This document shows positions 1 to 8,201 of a DNA stretch of 64,000 nt, piece after piece. The DNA is from Paracrocinitomix mangrovi (lineage in GTDB: Bacteria > Bacteroidota > Bacteroidia > Flavobacteriales_D > Crocinitomicaceae), in the NCBI RefSeq assembly GCF_019740355.2, contig NZ_CP091819.1, forward strand, positions 3,410,001 through 3,474,000, written 5' to 3'. The stretch's first letter is position 1, and each line of letters opens with the position of its first letter. The translations under genes and the position numbers were made by a program. The notes beneath the pieces are model-generated. The model did not search any database, was not told the DNA's origin, and saw only the letters and a list, made by a program, of their open reading frames with translations.

Positions 1-409
1 TCCACTTAAGCGTGCTGTCGTTTTCAAATTCGAATGTCTTAACGGGTAAAATCTCCTTAGGCATGAAGTCATTAGGATTTAAAATTCTAAAATCACAACG
101 CTCAGGATAATAGATTTGAACTTTTACAGATTGATACATATCTAGATCCAATTTGTTATTTATATCAATCTGATATCCTTCATAAAGTATATTCGGATAA
201 ACTTTACCGTTTACCGCTACTGAATCAAAACAATCACATTCATGCCATGGTTTGGTAACACCATCTCTGCACTGCACAGTTAGGTTCATCCCATTAAAAA
301 AACCATTGAATTCGTAAATTTTTGACTGTGTATTTCCATCTTTTGTCCAGATTAAAAAAGCGAAAAAGGCAATTAAAGATGTTTTAATATGTGTAGAATA
401 ATCAGTCAT
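1..409 (-). CDS. Hypothetical protein, 3' end cut by the window edge
   Basis: An open frame runs from an ATG at 409 to the window edge, at least 136 codons, so the C-terminus is missing. The N-terminus has a short basic/polar stretch and then a hydrophobic segment around residues 10-21, which looks like a signal peptide or membrane anchor. The rest is a soluble region with three closely spaced Cys (C-R-D-G and C-D-C). It lies 37 bp downstream of the alpha/beta hydrolase on the same strand and may be the third gene of a pdxJ-hydrolase run. I do not recognise the family. The gene is believable because the frame is clean and the start region is signal-like. Confidence 0.6.
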   Translation of the reverse strand, partial: MTDYSTHIKTSLIAFFAFLIWTKDGNTQSKIYEFNGFFNGMNLTVQCRDGVTKPWHECDCFDSVAVNGKVYPNILYEGYQIDINNKLDLDMYQSVKVQIYYPERCDFRILNPNDFMPKEILPVKTFEFENDSTLKW

Positions 410-446
410 TACAAAAGCATGTACAAATACTTGGCCGAAGTATAAT

Positions 447-1205
447 TTACAATAAAAAGCGCATTACAGCATCATAAAACTCATCAGGTGATTCAGCATG
501 CACCCAGTGTCCTGCATCATCTAAAGTGTGAATTTTAGAAAAAGGAAATTTGTGATGAATCTCATCATAATCTGATTCAAGAATGTAATTACTCTTAGCT
601 CCTCGAATAAATAAAGTATCAGTATCTATAGTTTCAAATGGAATTTCAGAAATAATGTTAGGCATTTGCTCAACTAACACAGGTAAATTAATGCGCCATG
701 CTAGCTGTCCTTTTTCTTTCCAATAAAGATTCTTAAGTAAGAATTGCCTAACGCCCCAATTATCAATTTTTTTAGCCAATTCTTGGTCTGCTTCTGTTCT
801 TGATTTAATAGTATCAAGATCTAAAGACTCCAATCCCTCAATTATAATGTCGTGATGCATTGGGTATCCTTTGTGACTGATATCCGCAACAATCATTTTA
901 TCTATTAATTCAGGATATTTGGCAGCAAAACCAATGGCAGTTTTTCCTCCCATTGAATGACCCAAAATATTGATATTATTTTCTCCAAGATCTTCTACTA
1001 ATTCATGAAAATCTTCAACCATCAAATCGTAATCAAACTCATCTGAGTGAGGAGAGTGGCCATGATTTCGTTGATCTACAAAATATACTTTAAAGTATTC
1101 TCCAAATTTTTTACCCAGCGTCTGCCAATTATCAGATGAACCAAACAATCCGTGCAAAATAAAAAGTGGTTTTCCTTCTCCTATTGTTCTGTAGTGTAGT
1201 TTCAA
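447..1205 (-). CDS. Alpha/beta hydrolase, YbfF-like esterase
   Basis: This is a 252-residue alpha/beta-hydrolase-fold protein of the YbfF-like esterase group (cytoplasmic acyl-ester or thioester hydrolase; substrate unknown). The oxyanion-side motif [11 protein letters not shown] lies near residues 18-28, the nucleophile elbow G-H-S-M-G-G puts the catalytic Ser at 84, and the C-terminal D-A-G-H-W gives His 233. The catalytic acid is probably an Asp near residue 207-210. The start codon is TTG at 1205, supported by the family-typical N-terminus MKLHYR. That TTG overlaps the TGA stop of pdxJ by four bases, so the pair is translationally coupled. No signal peptide is present. The fold is certain; the substrate is not. 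Confidence 0.9.
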   Translation of the reverse strand: MKLHYRTIGEGKPLFILHGLFGSSDNWQTLGKKFGEYFKVYFVDQRNHGHSPHSDEFDYDLMVEDFHELVEDLGENNINILGHSMGGKTAIGFAAKYPELIDKMIVADISHKGYPMHHDIIIEGLESLDLDTIKSRTEADQELAKKIDNWGVRQFLLKNLYWKEKGQLAWRINLPVLVEQMPNIISEIPFETIDTDTLFIRGAKSNYILESDYDEIHHKFPFSKIHTLDDAGHWVHAESPDEFYDAVMRFLL

Positions 1206-1918
1206 AGTAATAATTTTTTATACATGTTAATGGTGTTCTCTAATCCCAAATAAATGGCATCTGAGATTAAAGCATGTCCTATGGATACTTCTAGTAAATC
1301 TGTAATTTCATCTGCAAAAAACTCAAGATTCTCTAAACTTAAGTCATGACCGGCATTAATACCAAGTCCATTTTTAGTCGCAATGGCAGCTGATTCCTTA
1401 TAAGGTGCTATTGCTGCTGCTTTGTCTTTTGAATAGTTGTGCGCATAAGGACCTGTGTAAAATTCAATTCTGTCAGCTCCAACTTTTGCAGCATTTTCAA
1501 TCATTTTGGCATCAGTTTCTATAAATAGAGAAGTTCTAATTCCCATACTGTGCAGCCTTTGAATAACTTCAACCAAAAAATCGTAATTCTTAACCGTGTC
1601 CCATCCATTTTCTGATGTTAAAACATCCGGTGGGTCTGGAACCAATGTTGCTTGAGTTGGTTTTACATCCGCAATTATTTTCATGAATCTTTCATCCGGA
1701 TATCCTTCAATATTGTATTCTGTAGTGATTAAAGGAGCTATATCATATACATCTTTTAACGTGATATGTCTTTCGTCCGGTCTTGGATGAATTGTAATTC
1801 CGTCTGCACCAAATAACTGGCAGTTTTTTGCAGCTTCAGTAACGCTTGGAGTGTTGCCTCCTCTGGCGTTTCTTAAAGTCGCAATTTTATTGATGTTAAC
1901 ACTTAATTTAGCTGACAT
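1202..1918 (-). CDS. pdxJ: Pyridoxine 5'-phosphate synthase PdxJ
   Basis: PdxJ condenses 1-deoxy-D-xylulose 5-phosphate with 3-amino-2-oxopropyl phosphate to make pyridoxine 5'-phosphate, the last ring-forming step of DXP-dependent vitamin B6 synthesis. The family hallmarks are the N-terminal [15 protein letters not shown], the phosphate/active-site segment [11 protein letters not shown], and a late GHDL motif. The frame can be extended to a TTG at 1936, but the ATG at 1918 gives a typical 238-residue PdxJ beginning [10 protein letters not shown], so I use 1918. It is the first gene of a minus-strand pair with the hydrolase (4-bp overlap). An exact -7 box for this strand lies at 1947-1954. 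Confidence 0.97.
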   Translation of the reverse strand: MSAKLSVNINKIATLRNARGGNTPSVTEAAKNCQLFGADGITIHPRPDERHITLKDVYDIAPLITTEYNIEGYPDERFMKIIADVKPTQATLVPDPPDVLTSENGWDTVKNYDFLVEVIQRLHSMGIRTSLFIETDAKMIENAAKVGADRIEFYTGPYAHNYSKDKAAAIAPYKESAAIATKNGLGINAGHDLSLENLEFFADEITDLLEVSIGHALISDAIYLGLENTINMYKKLLL

Positions 1919-1946
1919 TGTACTTGAATTCTTCAAAATTTGATTT

Positions 1947-1954
1947 CAAATTTA
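1947..1954 (-). promoter_or_regulatory. Bacteroidota -7 promoter box for pdxJ
   Basis: On the minus strand this reads TAAATTTG, an exact match to the flavobacterial -7 consensus TAnnTTTG, about 28 bases upstream of the chosen pdxJ ATG. The only -33 TTG is closer than the usual spacing, so this is a half-supported promoter. Confidence 0.4.
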
Positions 1955-1957
1955 TCA

Positions 1958-1985
1958 TTGTTAGTACAATTAATAGTTACTTTAG
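1958..1985 (+). promoter_or_regulatory. Candidate promoter for the CBS protein-nadK pair
   Basis: TTG at 1958-1960 is followed after 17 bases by TACTTTAG at 1978-1985, one mismatch from TAnnTTTG. It sits 33 bases before the ATG at 2019. The box is inexact, so this is only a candidate. Confidence 0.35.
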
Positions 1986-2018
1986 TCGATATAATTAATA
2001 AGACATCTCACAACATTA

Positions 2019-2681
2019 ATGAGAGCAGGAGAGTTGATATCAGAAATAATCCCACCACTTAAGTCATCAGAAACTGGTGAAAAAGCAATGGGCTGGATGG
2101 ATGAGTTACGTGTAAGTCATCTTCCGGTGGTTGATGGACACGATTATAAAGGATTAATCTCTGAGAATGATATTTATGATATGGCAGACCCGTCTTTTAA
2201 GATAAAAGACAGTTTTCCAAATCTTCCAAAACCCTTCATTTATTCAGATCAACATGTATATGATGTGATGAAAATGATTGCGGACCTTAAAATCACTGTG
2301 GTGCCCATTTTAGATGAAAACAATCATTATATAGGATGTACTGATTTATTGTTTTTAATGTCTCAAATTACTGCTGTAAACTCTATTAAAGAGCCAGGTA
2401 GTATTTTGGTTTTAATCATGAATACGCATGATTATTCATTAACTCAAATTGCGAGAATAGTTGAAGAAAACAATGCTAAAGTGTTGAGTTCTTTTATTAC
2501 TTCTAAAGAAGAGAGTACTGAAATTGAGGTGACTTTGAAAATCAATAGTGAAAACATTGACCGTATTATTCAAACCTTTAACAGATACAACTACACCATT
2601 AAAGCAACTTTCCAAAAAGGAGCTTTTCAGGATGATTTGAAGAGAAGGTATGATGAGTTGATGAACTATTTGAAAATGTAA
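2019..2681 (+). CDS. CBS-domain protein with C-terminal ACT-like region (AcuB-like)
   Basis: A 220-residue cytoplasmic protein. Two CBS motifs fill roughly residues 1-125 (each with the pattern S-H-L-P-V-V-D / T-V-V-P-I-L-D followed by a G-L/G-C-T strand), and an ACT-like ferredoxin fold covers about 135-205. This domain order matches AcuB-like proteins, which sense adenine nucleotides through the CBS pair. The gene ends two bases before nadK on the same strand, and that close coupling suggests a role linked to NAD(P) or adenylate status. That link is inference; no catalytic domain is present. Confidence 0.85.
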   Translation: MRAGELISEIIPPLKSSETGEKAMGWMDELRVSHLPVVDGHDYKGLISENDIYDMADPSFKIKDSFPNLPKPFIYSDQHVYDVMKMIADLKITVVPILDENNHYIGCTDLLFLMSQITAVNSIKEPGSILVLIMNTHDYSLTQIARIVEENNAKVLSSFITSKEESTEIEVTLKINSENIDRIIQTFNRYNYTIKATFQKGAFQDDLKRRYDELMNYLKM

Positions 2682-2683
2682 GT

Positions 2684-3562
2684 ATGCGAGTAGGAATTTA
2701 CGGAAAGGCTTTTGACGATTCGTTCATCCCCAACATCCAGGTGTTGTTTAACACTATGAAATTATTTGGTTGGGAAGTAACCGTATATGAACCATTTCTC
2801 GCTTTTTTACGTCCCAGAATTTCAATGGATATTGATCCTAACGATTTTAACAAGTTTGTAGATATTAAGGATAATATTGACATCCTTTTAAGTATTGGAG
2901 GGGACGGAACATTTCTTGAAACTATTCACATTGTAAGAGATAGTGGAATTCCAATTTTAGGTATCAATACAGGAAGATTAGGGTTCTTGGCTTCAACTTC
3001 CAGAGATAATATTAAATCTTCTTTGCAAGACATTAAAGATGGTAAGTACAGATTACAAACAAGATCTTTACTAACACTTGAAACAGAAGATAATCTCTTT
3101 GGTGAAGACAATTTTGCTTTGAATGAGCTGACAGTTCACAAAAAGGAGACTTCTTCAATGATCACCATCCACACATATATCGGTGATTTGTATTTGAACA
3201 GTTATTGGGCTGATGGATTGATTGTAGCCACACCAACAGGATCAACAGCTTATTCATTGAGTTGTGGAGGGCCTATTATTGTTCCGGGAGCAACCGATTT
3301 TGTGATCACTCCAATTGCACCACATAATTTAAACGTTCGTCCGGTTGTAGTACCTGACTCAAGAACTATCCGCCTTAAAATTGAAGGTAGAGGTCAAAAT
3401 TATCTTTGCTCACTTGATTCTAGATCAGTAACCATTGATTCTGCAATTGAATTAGTGGTTAGAAAAACAGAATTTGAAATCAATGTGATTCAAACTGAAG
3501 GGCAAAACTTCCTTAATACAATCCGCAACAAAATGATGTGGGGACTGGATAGAAGAAACTAA
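2684..3562 (+). CDS. nadK: NAD kinase
   Basis: This 292-residue enzyme phosphorylates NAD+ to NADP+ in the cytoplasm. The family signature GGDGT is at residues 72-76, followed by the substrate-loop element NELTVHK and the second motif DGLIVATPTGSTAYSLS. Length and order are those of bacterial NadK (PpnK). The ATG lies two bases after the stop of the CBS-domain protein, so the two are co-transcribed. The gene is intact with nothing unusual. Confidence 0.97.
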   Translation: MRVGIYGKAFDDSFIPNIQVLFNTMKLFGWEVTVYEPFLAFLRPRISMDIDPNDFNKFVDIKDNIDILLSIGGDGTFLETIHIVRDSGIPILGINTGRLGFLASTSRDNIKSSLQDIKDGKYRLQTRSLLTLETEDNLFGEDNFALNELTVHKKETSSMITIHTYIGDLYLNSYWADGLIVATPTGSTAYSLSCGGPIIVPGATDFVITPIAPHNLNVRPVVVPDSRTIRLKIEGRGQNYLCSLDSRSVTIDSAIELVVRKTEFEINVIQTEGQNFLNTIRNKMMWGLDRRN

Positions 3563-3677
3563 GTCCATTTCTTTTTTACCGCATTATTATCTCCATGTTA
3601 AAACATCTTTTTGGTTGAAAATCAATCAACAATGAAACGCTCTGTTACTCAGTAAAAAATCCTTCCTTCAAAATAAA

Positions 3678-3692
3678 ATAGTTAATAACTAT
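3678..3692. promoter_or_regulatory. Palindrome upstream of the PIN-PhoH gene
   Basis: The 15-base sequence has perfect 7-base inverted arms (ATAGTTA / TAACTAT) around one base. It sits just before TTTG (3701-3704) and TACCTTTT (3727-3734), which with a 22-base spacer resemble a Bacteroidota promoter with one mismatch. The placement would suit an operator for the gene at 3776. An AT-rich palindrome of this size can also arise by chance. Confidence 0.25.
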
Positions 3693-3775
3693 GAAAACTA
3701 TTTGTAAATTTTTTGAAGAAGGTAACTACCTTTTACTCTAAAGAATAACAAAGCAAAAACTCTTTGACATAATCT

Positions 3776-5116
3776 ATGGCGAAAAAAACCACTACTAAAC
3801 AGAAAAAGATATTCGTGCTCGACACATCAGTGCTTTTGTTTGATCACGACTCTATCAACAATTTTGAAGACAATGATGTTGCAATTCCTATCACCGTATT
3901 GGAAGAGTTGGACAACTTCAAAGTAGGTAATGATACCAAAAACTTCCAGGCCAGAGAAGTAATTCGATCTCTGGATAAACTTTCGGGAACCACAGGGATA
4001 AATGACTGGGTAAGCCTTGGAAGAAGAAAAGGTAAGATCAAAATTGTAATGTCCAACCTTGTAAATGGACGAGATGCCGAAAAAGTATACGGTCACGGTA
4101 AAAACGATCACAAAATAATCAATGCAGCTATAACACTTGCAGACACCGAAAAGGATAAGCATGTGGTGATGGTGACAAAAGACATCAACTTAAGATTAAA
4201 GGCAAAAGCGATTGGTCTTACATCAGAAGATTACCTGACAGGTAAAGTAAAAGATGTCAAGAAAATGGCGGACGGTTTTCCTGTTTTGGAGGATATTGAT
4301 TCGGCTGTTATCAATGAATTATATAAAAAAGGTAAGATTGAAGAAAATGGCGTGTTAGGTCAGCAAAAGCAAGCCAATGGTTACTACATATTAAAAAGTG
4401 GTAAAGATTCAGTTTTAACCAGATATGATGCGGCTGATGAAATGATTGAAAGAGTAGAGAAGGAGTACATCTACAGCATCAAACCAAGAAATGCAGAACA
4501 AGCATTTGCCGTTAACGCCCTTTTAAATGATGAAATCAAACTGGTGGCCTTACAAGGAGTCGCCGGAACAGGAAAAACGCTTTTGGCTCTAGCTTCTGCT
4601 TTAGAGCAAAAAAACAAGTACAGTCAAATCATTTTAGCGCGTCCTATTATTCCTTTAAGTAATAGAGATATTGGATATTTACCTGGTGATGCAGAGGATA
4701 AAATTTCTCCCTACATGCAGCCATTGTGGGACAACTTGAAATTCATCAAAAGCCAGTTTAAATCAACAGAGAAAAAACACAAGGTCTTGGATGAAATGGA
4801 AAAATCCGGCGAGTTGTCAATTACTGCTTTAGCTTTTATCAGAGGACGTTCATTGTCAAATGTGATGTTCATTATTGATGAGGCGCAGAATCTAACTCCT
4901 CACGAGATAAAGACAATTATTACGCGTGCAGGTCAGGGGACAAAAGTTGTGTTTACAGGAGATATCAACCAAATTGATACACCATACATGGACGAAGAAT
5001 CTAATGGTTTAACTTATTTGATTGATAGGTTGAAAGGGCATCCGCTATTTGCAAGTGTGAGACTTGAAAAAGGTGAAAGATCTGAATTGGCGAATTTGGC
5101 CAATGAATTGTTGTAG
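3776..5116 (+). CDS. PIN-domain/PhoH-like ATPase
   Basis: A 446-residue fusion of an N-terminal PIN nuclease domain (about 10-150) and a C-terminal PhoH-type P-loop ATPase/helicase (about 235-446), the YlaK/PhoH2 architecture. Candidate PIN acidic residues are Asp16 in the LDTSVLL motif, Glu43-Glu44, Asp111 and Asp136. The Walker A motif GVAGTGKT is at 261-268 and the Walker B DEAQ at 368-371. Known PhoH2 proteins are RNA helicases and ribonucleases. The gene stands alone on the plus strand with 213 bp upstream. No antitoxin-like gene lies beside it, so I would not call it a toxin-antitoxin system. Confidence 0.93.
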   Translation: MAKKTTTKQKKIFVLDTSVLLFDHDSINNFEDNDVAIPITVLEELDNFKVGNDTKNFQAREVIRSLDKLSGTTGINDWVSLGRRKGKIKIVMSNLVNGRDAEKVYGHGKNDHKIINAAITLADTEKDKHVVMVTKDINLRLKAKAIGLTSEDYLTGKVKDVKKMADGFPVLEDIDSAVINELYKKGKIEENGVLGQQKQANGYYILKSGKDSVLTRYDAADEMIERVEKEYIYSIKPRNAEQAFAVNALLNDEIKLVALQGVAGTGKTLLALASALEQKNKYSQIILARPIIPLSNRDIGYLPGDAEDKISPYMQPLWDNLKFIKSQFKSTEKKHKVLDEMEKSGELSITALAFIRGRSLSNVMFIIDEAQNLTPHEIKTIITRAGQGTKVVFTGDINQIDTPYMDEESNGLTYLIDRLKGHPLFASVRLEKGERSELANLANELL

Positions 5117-5153
5117 GCTGTCACTTTTCTAAACAGTCTTTCGTCTCATTGTT

Positions 5154-6047
5154 ATGATGAGATGGATTTACACATTGTTGCTTTTTGTTTCACATTTTAC
5201 TGTTGCACAAACTCCATTACATTTTGTAGAGTTAGGGGCTGAACCCGCTCAATGTAGATTGTATAATTACCAAAGTGGAAATGGTGTTGTGTATGCTGCA
5301 GTGGCTGGTGGTGTACCCAGTTATGATTACGTGTGGATAAATATCAATACTACGGATAGCACAACCAATAGTACTTGGGGTGGTTTAAATCCAGGATGGT
5401 ATACCATTAAAGTAACAGATGCAGTTGGAGATACATTGGTAGATTCTGTTTATGTGGACTCCTTGAATCCGCATTCATCATTTGACATAAGTTCTAATCA
5501 ACCTTTTACTGGTTTAAGTGGTTTGGTAATAGGGGAGGCGCCGCTTGCAGTTGATCTGGAAATTACCAATCAGCAGTGGTTAGCGTATCCGAATTGGCCT
5601 ATGTTTGATAATAGATTTTTTAGATGGAAATTAGGCAATCAGGGCTGGACAGATAGTTTGTCATTGGCGGATGCATTTCAACAAAACATGCATTTTAATA
5701 CCCAATCAATACAAGAAGTTTGTTTGGCGGTATGGAATAAAAACAGCTGCGCAGATACCTCTTGTGTTTCGTTTAATATTCTTTTTCCCTCATCCTTCGT
5801 GAGTGGGCCAAATACTTTGGCAACTATTTCTTCAAATAAATCGCAGAATCAAATTACAGTATTTTTGGAAGAAGAGGGCCAGTATGAATTTCTAATCTAT
5901 TCTTCTCAGGGAATTTTGTTAGAAAATCACACTATTGATGAACTATGCAATGTTTTGCCTTTTTACAAGTCTTCAGGAAATTATATATACCAACTTAAGA
6001 ATAAGTTGACCGGTGAGGTACTTGAAGCCTCTCAATTCCTATTCTAA
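5154..6047 (+). CDS. Secreted protein with SprB-like repeat and probable T9SS sorting end
   Basis: A 297-residue protein with a signal peptide ending at V-A-Q (about residue 19). Residues 35-100 resemble one SprB-type repeat (A-A-V-A-G-G-V-P-S-Y-D-Y-V-W, then G-W-Y-T-I-K-V-T-D). The last 75 residues have the strand pattern of a type-A T9SS sorting domain (Y-E-F-L-I-Y-S-S-Q-G-I-L, then G-N-Y-I-Y-Q-L). It is therefore probably exported across the outer membrane. Two in-frame ATGs open the gene (5154 and 5157). Its stop overlaps the stop of the convergent gene at 6044. Function unknown. Confidence 0.7.
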   Translation: MMRWIYTLLLFVSHFTVAQTPLHFVELGAEPAQCRLYNYQSGNGVVYAAVAGGVPSYDYVWININTTDSTTNSTWGGLNPGWYTIKVTDAVGDTLVDSVYVDSLNPHSSFDISSNQPFTGLSGLVIGEAPLAVDLEITNQQWLAYPNWPMFDNRFFRWKLGNQGWTDSLSLADAFQQNMHFNTQSIQEVCLAVWNKNSCADTSCVSFNILFPSSFVSGPNTLATISSNKSQNQITVFLEEEGQYEFLIYSSQGILLENHTIDELCNVLPFYKSSGNYIYQLKNKLTGEVLEASQFLF

Positions 6048-6601
6048 AAATTCACTCCCGTGTGAAATATAAATCCGAAGTGACTTTTGAAACCCGTTGA
6101 GGTGTTTACAAAATCTCTTGAGTATTGATCTGGATAATAGTTGATTCCGGGTTGTAAAACGATACTGAGTGAAAAGGTTTTTCCAAATGAAAAAATCACG
6201 CCTCCTTCAGCTCCCAATGTTAGGGTGTTGATATAATCTAATTGGTTGTATGTGTAAGTAGAAAAACCACCAATATTAGGAGTGAGCCAAAAATCTTCCT
6301 TTACCCAATTAGGAAAATATTTGTGTAAAACAATTGTTGCTCCGGTTTGTGAAATACCGGGAGCGGGTTTGTAAAATCTGTAATTGACAATAGATCTTAT
6401 TTGTATACTAAACAGATTTTCAAATCTATATTCATAGTTGATAGGAACAATGTTTACTTCCAGTGCTTTGATAGTGTCATATGGTTCAGCTAAAAAGGAA
6501 GGTTGAATTCCAATGTAGTGATGTTTGCCCATAACATTTTGACTTTTCACAATAAATGAAAAGCTAATGATAATCAAGAGTAGTAGACCTTTTTTAATCA
6601 T
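6044..6601 (-). CDS. Secreted outer-membrane-like protein of unknown function
   Basis: A 185-residue protein from the ATG at 6601. The frame extends to 6721, but that extension would overlap the tyrS start and spoil a clear signal peptide (MIKKGLLLLIIISFSFIVKS, cleaved near Q-N). The mature part alternates hydrophobic and polar residues and is rich in Tyr, Phe and Gly (IQIRSIVNYRF, GGVIFSFGKTFSLSIVL). It ends in an aromatic F, as small outer-membrane beta-barrels do. I therefore suggest a small barrel protein, which is inference. It is divergent from tyrS and converges on the gene at 5154 with a 4-base stop overlap. Confidence 0.65.
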   Translation of the reverse strand: MIKKGLLLLIIISFSFIVKSQNVMGKHHYIGIQPSFLAEPYDTIKALEVNIVPINYEYRFENLFSIQIRSIVNYRFYKPAPGISQTGATIVLHKYFPNWVKEDFWLTPNIGGFSTYTYNQLDYINTLTLGAEGGVIFSFGKTFSLSIVLQPGINYYPDQYSRDFVNTSTGFKSHFGFIFHTGVNF

Positions 6602-6637
6602 ATCTTGCCTACAAATATACCAACTGAATTCATTCAT

Positions 6638-6645
6638 TATCTTTG
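6638..6645 (+). promoter_or_regulatory. -7 promoter box for tyrS
   Basis: TATCTTTG is an exact match to TAnnTTTG and lies 20 bases before the tyrS ATG at 6666. The eleven bases TATCTTTGTGC recur at the hutU promoter. No TTG stands at ideal -33 distance (the nearest is at 6605-6607). Confidence 0.55.
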
Positions 6646-6665
6646 TGCTCCAAATTTGAATTATC

Positions 6666-7952
6666 ATGCCAAAAAATTTTGTAGAAGAATTAAGATGGAG
6701 AGGAATGTTACAAGACATCATTCCCGGAACTGAAGAACTTTTAGAAAAAGAAGTTGTTACCGGTTATGTTGGTTTTGATCCTACTGCAGATTCATTGCAT
6801 GTTGGAAGCATGATTCCAATTTTATTGTTGATGCATTTACAAAAAGCCGGTCATAAGCCAATTGCTTTGGTTGGTGGTGCGACAGGGATGGTAGGTGATC
6901 CTTCTGGAAAATCAGATGAAAGAAATTTGTTGGACGAGGAGACGCTTAACAAAAATGTTGCTGGAGTAAAAGCGCAGTTAGAACAATTCTTAGATTTTAA
7001 TTGTGGCGAAAATTCTGCCGTTTTGGTGAATAATTACGATTGGATGAAGGAATGGTCGTTTTTAGAGTTTATCAGAGATATTGGAAAGCACATTACAGTT
7101 AATTACATGAGTGCTAAAGATTCTGTGAAAAAGAGAATTGAAACCGGAATTTCTTTCACAGAGTTTTCGTACCAATTGGTTCAGGGTTATGATTTCTTGC
7201 ATTTACATGAAAATATGGGATGCAAATTACAAATGGGTGGTTCAGATCAATGGGGAAATATAACTACTGGTACTGAGATTATCAGACGTAAAGTACAAGG
7301 TGATGCTTATGCTTTTACTTGTCCTTTAATGACAAAAGCAGATGGTGGCAAGTTTGGAAAAACTGAATCAGGTACTGTTTGGTTAGATCCAAATAGAACT
7401 TCTCCTTTTCAATTTTATCAGTTTTGGATCAATACTACTGATGCAGATGCAGGTAAATACATTAGAACTTTTACTTTTTTGGATAAAGAAACAATTGAAG
7501 GTTTAGAAGCTAAACATGCCGAAGCTCCTCATGAAAGATTATTACAGAAAACTTTAGCAGAAGAGATTACCAAAATGGTTCACGGACAAACTGGATTAGA
7601 TCAGGCAGTAAAAGCAACAAGTATTCTTTTTAATAAAAATGCCACTATTCAAGAGCTTTTGAATGAGATGTCTTTGAATGATTTATTAAGCAGTATGCAA
7701 GGGGTTGTTCAAGCAAATGTTAGTAAAGAGGATGTGGCTAAAGGAATTGGGATTATTGATGCTTTGTCTGCTAAAACAGGATTTTTAAAATCTAACGGTG
7801 AAGCTAGAAGAGAATTAAAAGGAAATGCCATTTCTGTTAATCGAGAAAAAGTAACAGAAGATTATGTGATCACAAATGATGATCTAATTAATGATCAAGT
7901 GGTGCTGTTATCGCACGGTAAAAAGAAGAATTACGTGATAATTGTTCAGTAA
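6666..7952 (+). CDS. tyrS: Tyrosyl-tRNA synthetase
   Basis: This class I aminoacyl-tRNA synthetase charges tRNA-Tyr. It is 428 residues, the usual length for the bacterial TyrRS that carries a C-terminal S4 RNA-binding domain. The HIGH-type motif is HVGS at 45-48, the tyrosine-binding segment QMGGSDQWGN is near 189-198, and the KMSKS-type motif is KFGKTES at 229-235. The S4 domain (about 360-425) is visible at G-I-I-D-A-L...S-N-G-E-A-R-R. The gene is intact, is preceded by an exact -7 box and is followed by a 249-bp gap before the giant adhesin gene. Confidence 0.98.
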   Translation: MPKNFVEELRWRGMLQDIIPGTEELLEKEVVTGYVGFDPTADSLHVGSMIPILLLMHLQKAGHKPIALVGGATGMVGDPSGKSDERNLLDEETLNKNVAGVKAQLEQFLDFNCGENSAVLVNNYDWMKEWSFLEFIRDIGKHITVNYMSAKDSVKKRIETGISFTEFSYQLVQGYDFLHLHENMGCKLQMGGSDQWGNITTGTEIIRRKVQGDAYAFTCPLMTKADGGKFGKTESGTVWLDPNRTSPFQFYQFWINTTDADAGKYIRTFTFLDKETIEGLEAKHAEAPHERLLQKTLAEEITKMVHGQTGLDQAVKATSILFNKNATIQELLNEMSLNDLLSSMQGVVQANVSKEDVAKGIGIIDALSAKTGFLKSNGEARRELKGNAISVNREKVTEDYVITNDDLINDQVVLLSHGKKKNYVIIVQ

Positions 7953-8110
7953 AAACCGAAAAAACATAGTTGAAAAATTAACACGAGTTATAGTTAGTGT
8001 TAAATATCAATACAAATATAAACACTTTAACGGTCCTCAAAGCCTTCTATTTAATCGTTTTAGCAATTGGTTGTTGATAAGTATTTTAACACCCTGTGAA
8101 AAAGTAAGTT

Positions 8111-8140
8111 TTTGTTCCTAAGTAAAAAGCACTATTTTGG
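8111..8140 (+). promoter_or_regulatory. Candidate promoter of the giant HYR protein gene
   Basis: TTTG at 8111-8114 is followed after 18 bases by TATTTTGG at 8133-8140, one mismatch from TAnnTTTG. This would give a 5' leader of about 55 bases containing a small 5-bp hairpin at 8162-8176 (GTGGT / ACCAC). Spacing fits the Bacteroidota pattern; the box is not perfect. Confidence 0.35.
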
Positions 8141-8201
8141 CGGCCTTGAAAGCTTAATTGTGTGGTCTTTTACCACGGCTACTACACCTACCTCTTAACT
8201 C

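Noticed and set aside
3776-5116. Toxin-antitoxin call for the PIN-PhoH protein
   Set aside because: No adjacent antitoxin-sized gene exists and the length is that of the PhoH2 family.
6602-6721. N-terminal extension of the gene at 6044
   Set aside because: It would overlap tyrS and remove a clear signal peptide.
8071-8082. DnaA-box-like TTGTTGATAAGT before the HYR gene
   Set aside because: Single site with a mismatch to TTATCCACA and no replication genes nearby.
8162-8176. Hairpin in the leader of the HYR gene as a riboswitch
   Set aside because: Only a five-base stem with no conserved core; too small to support.
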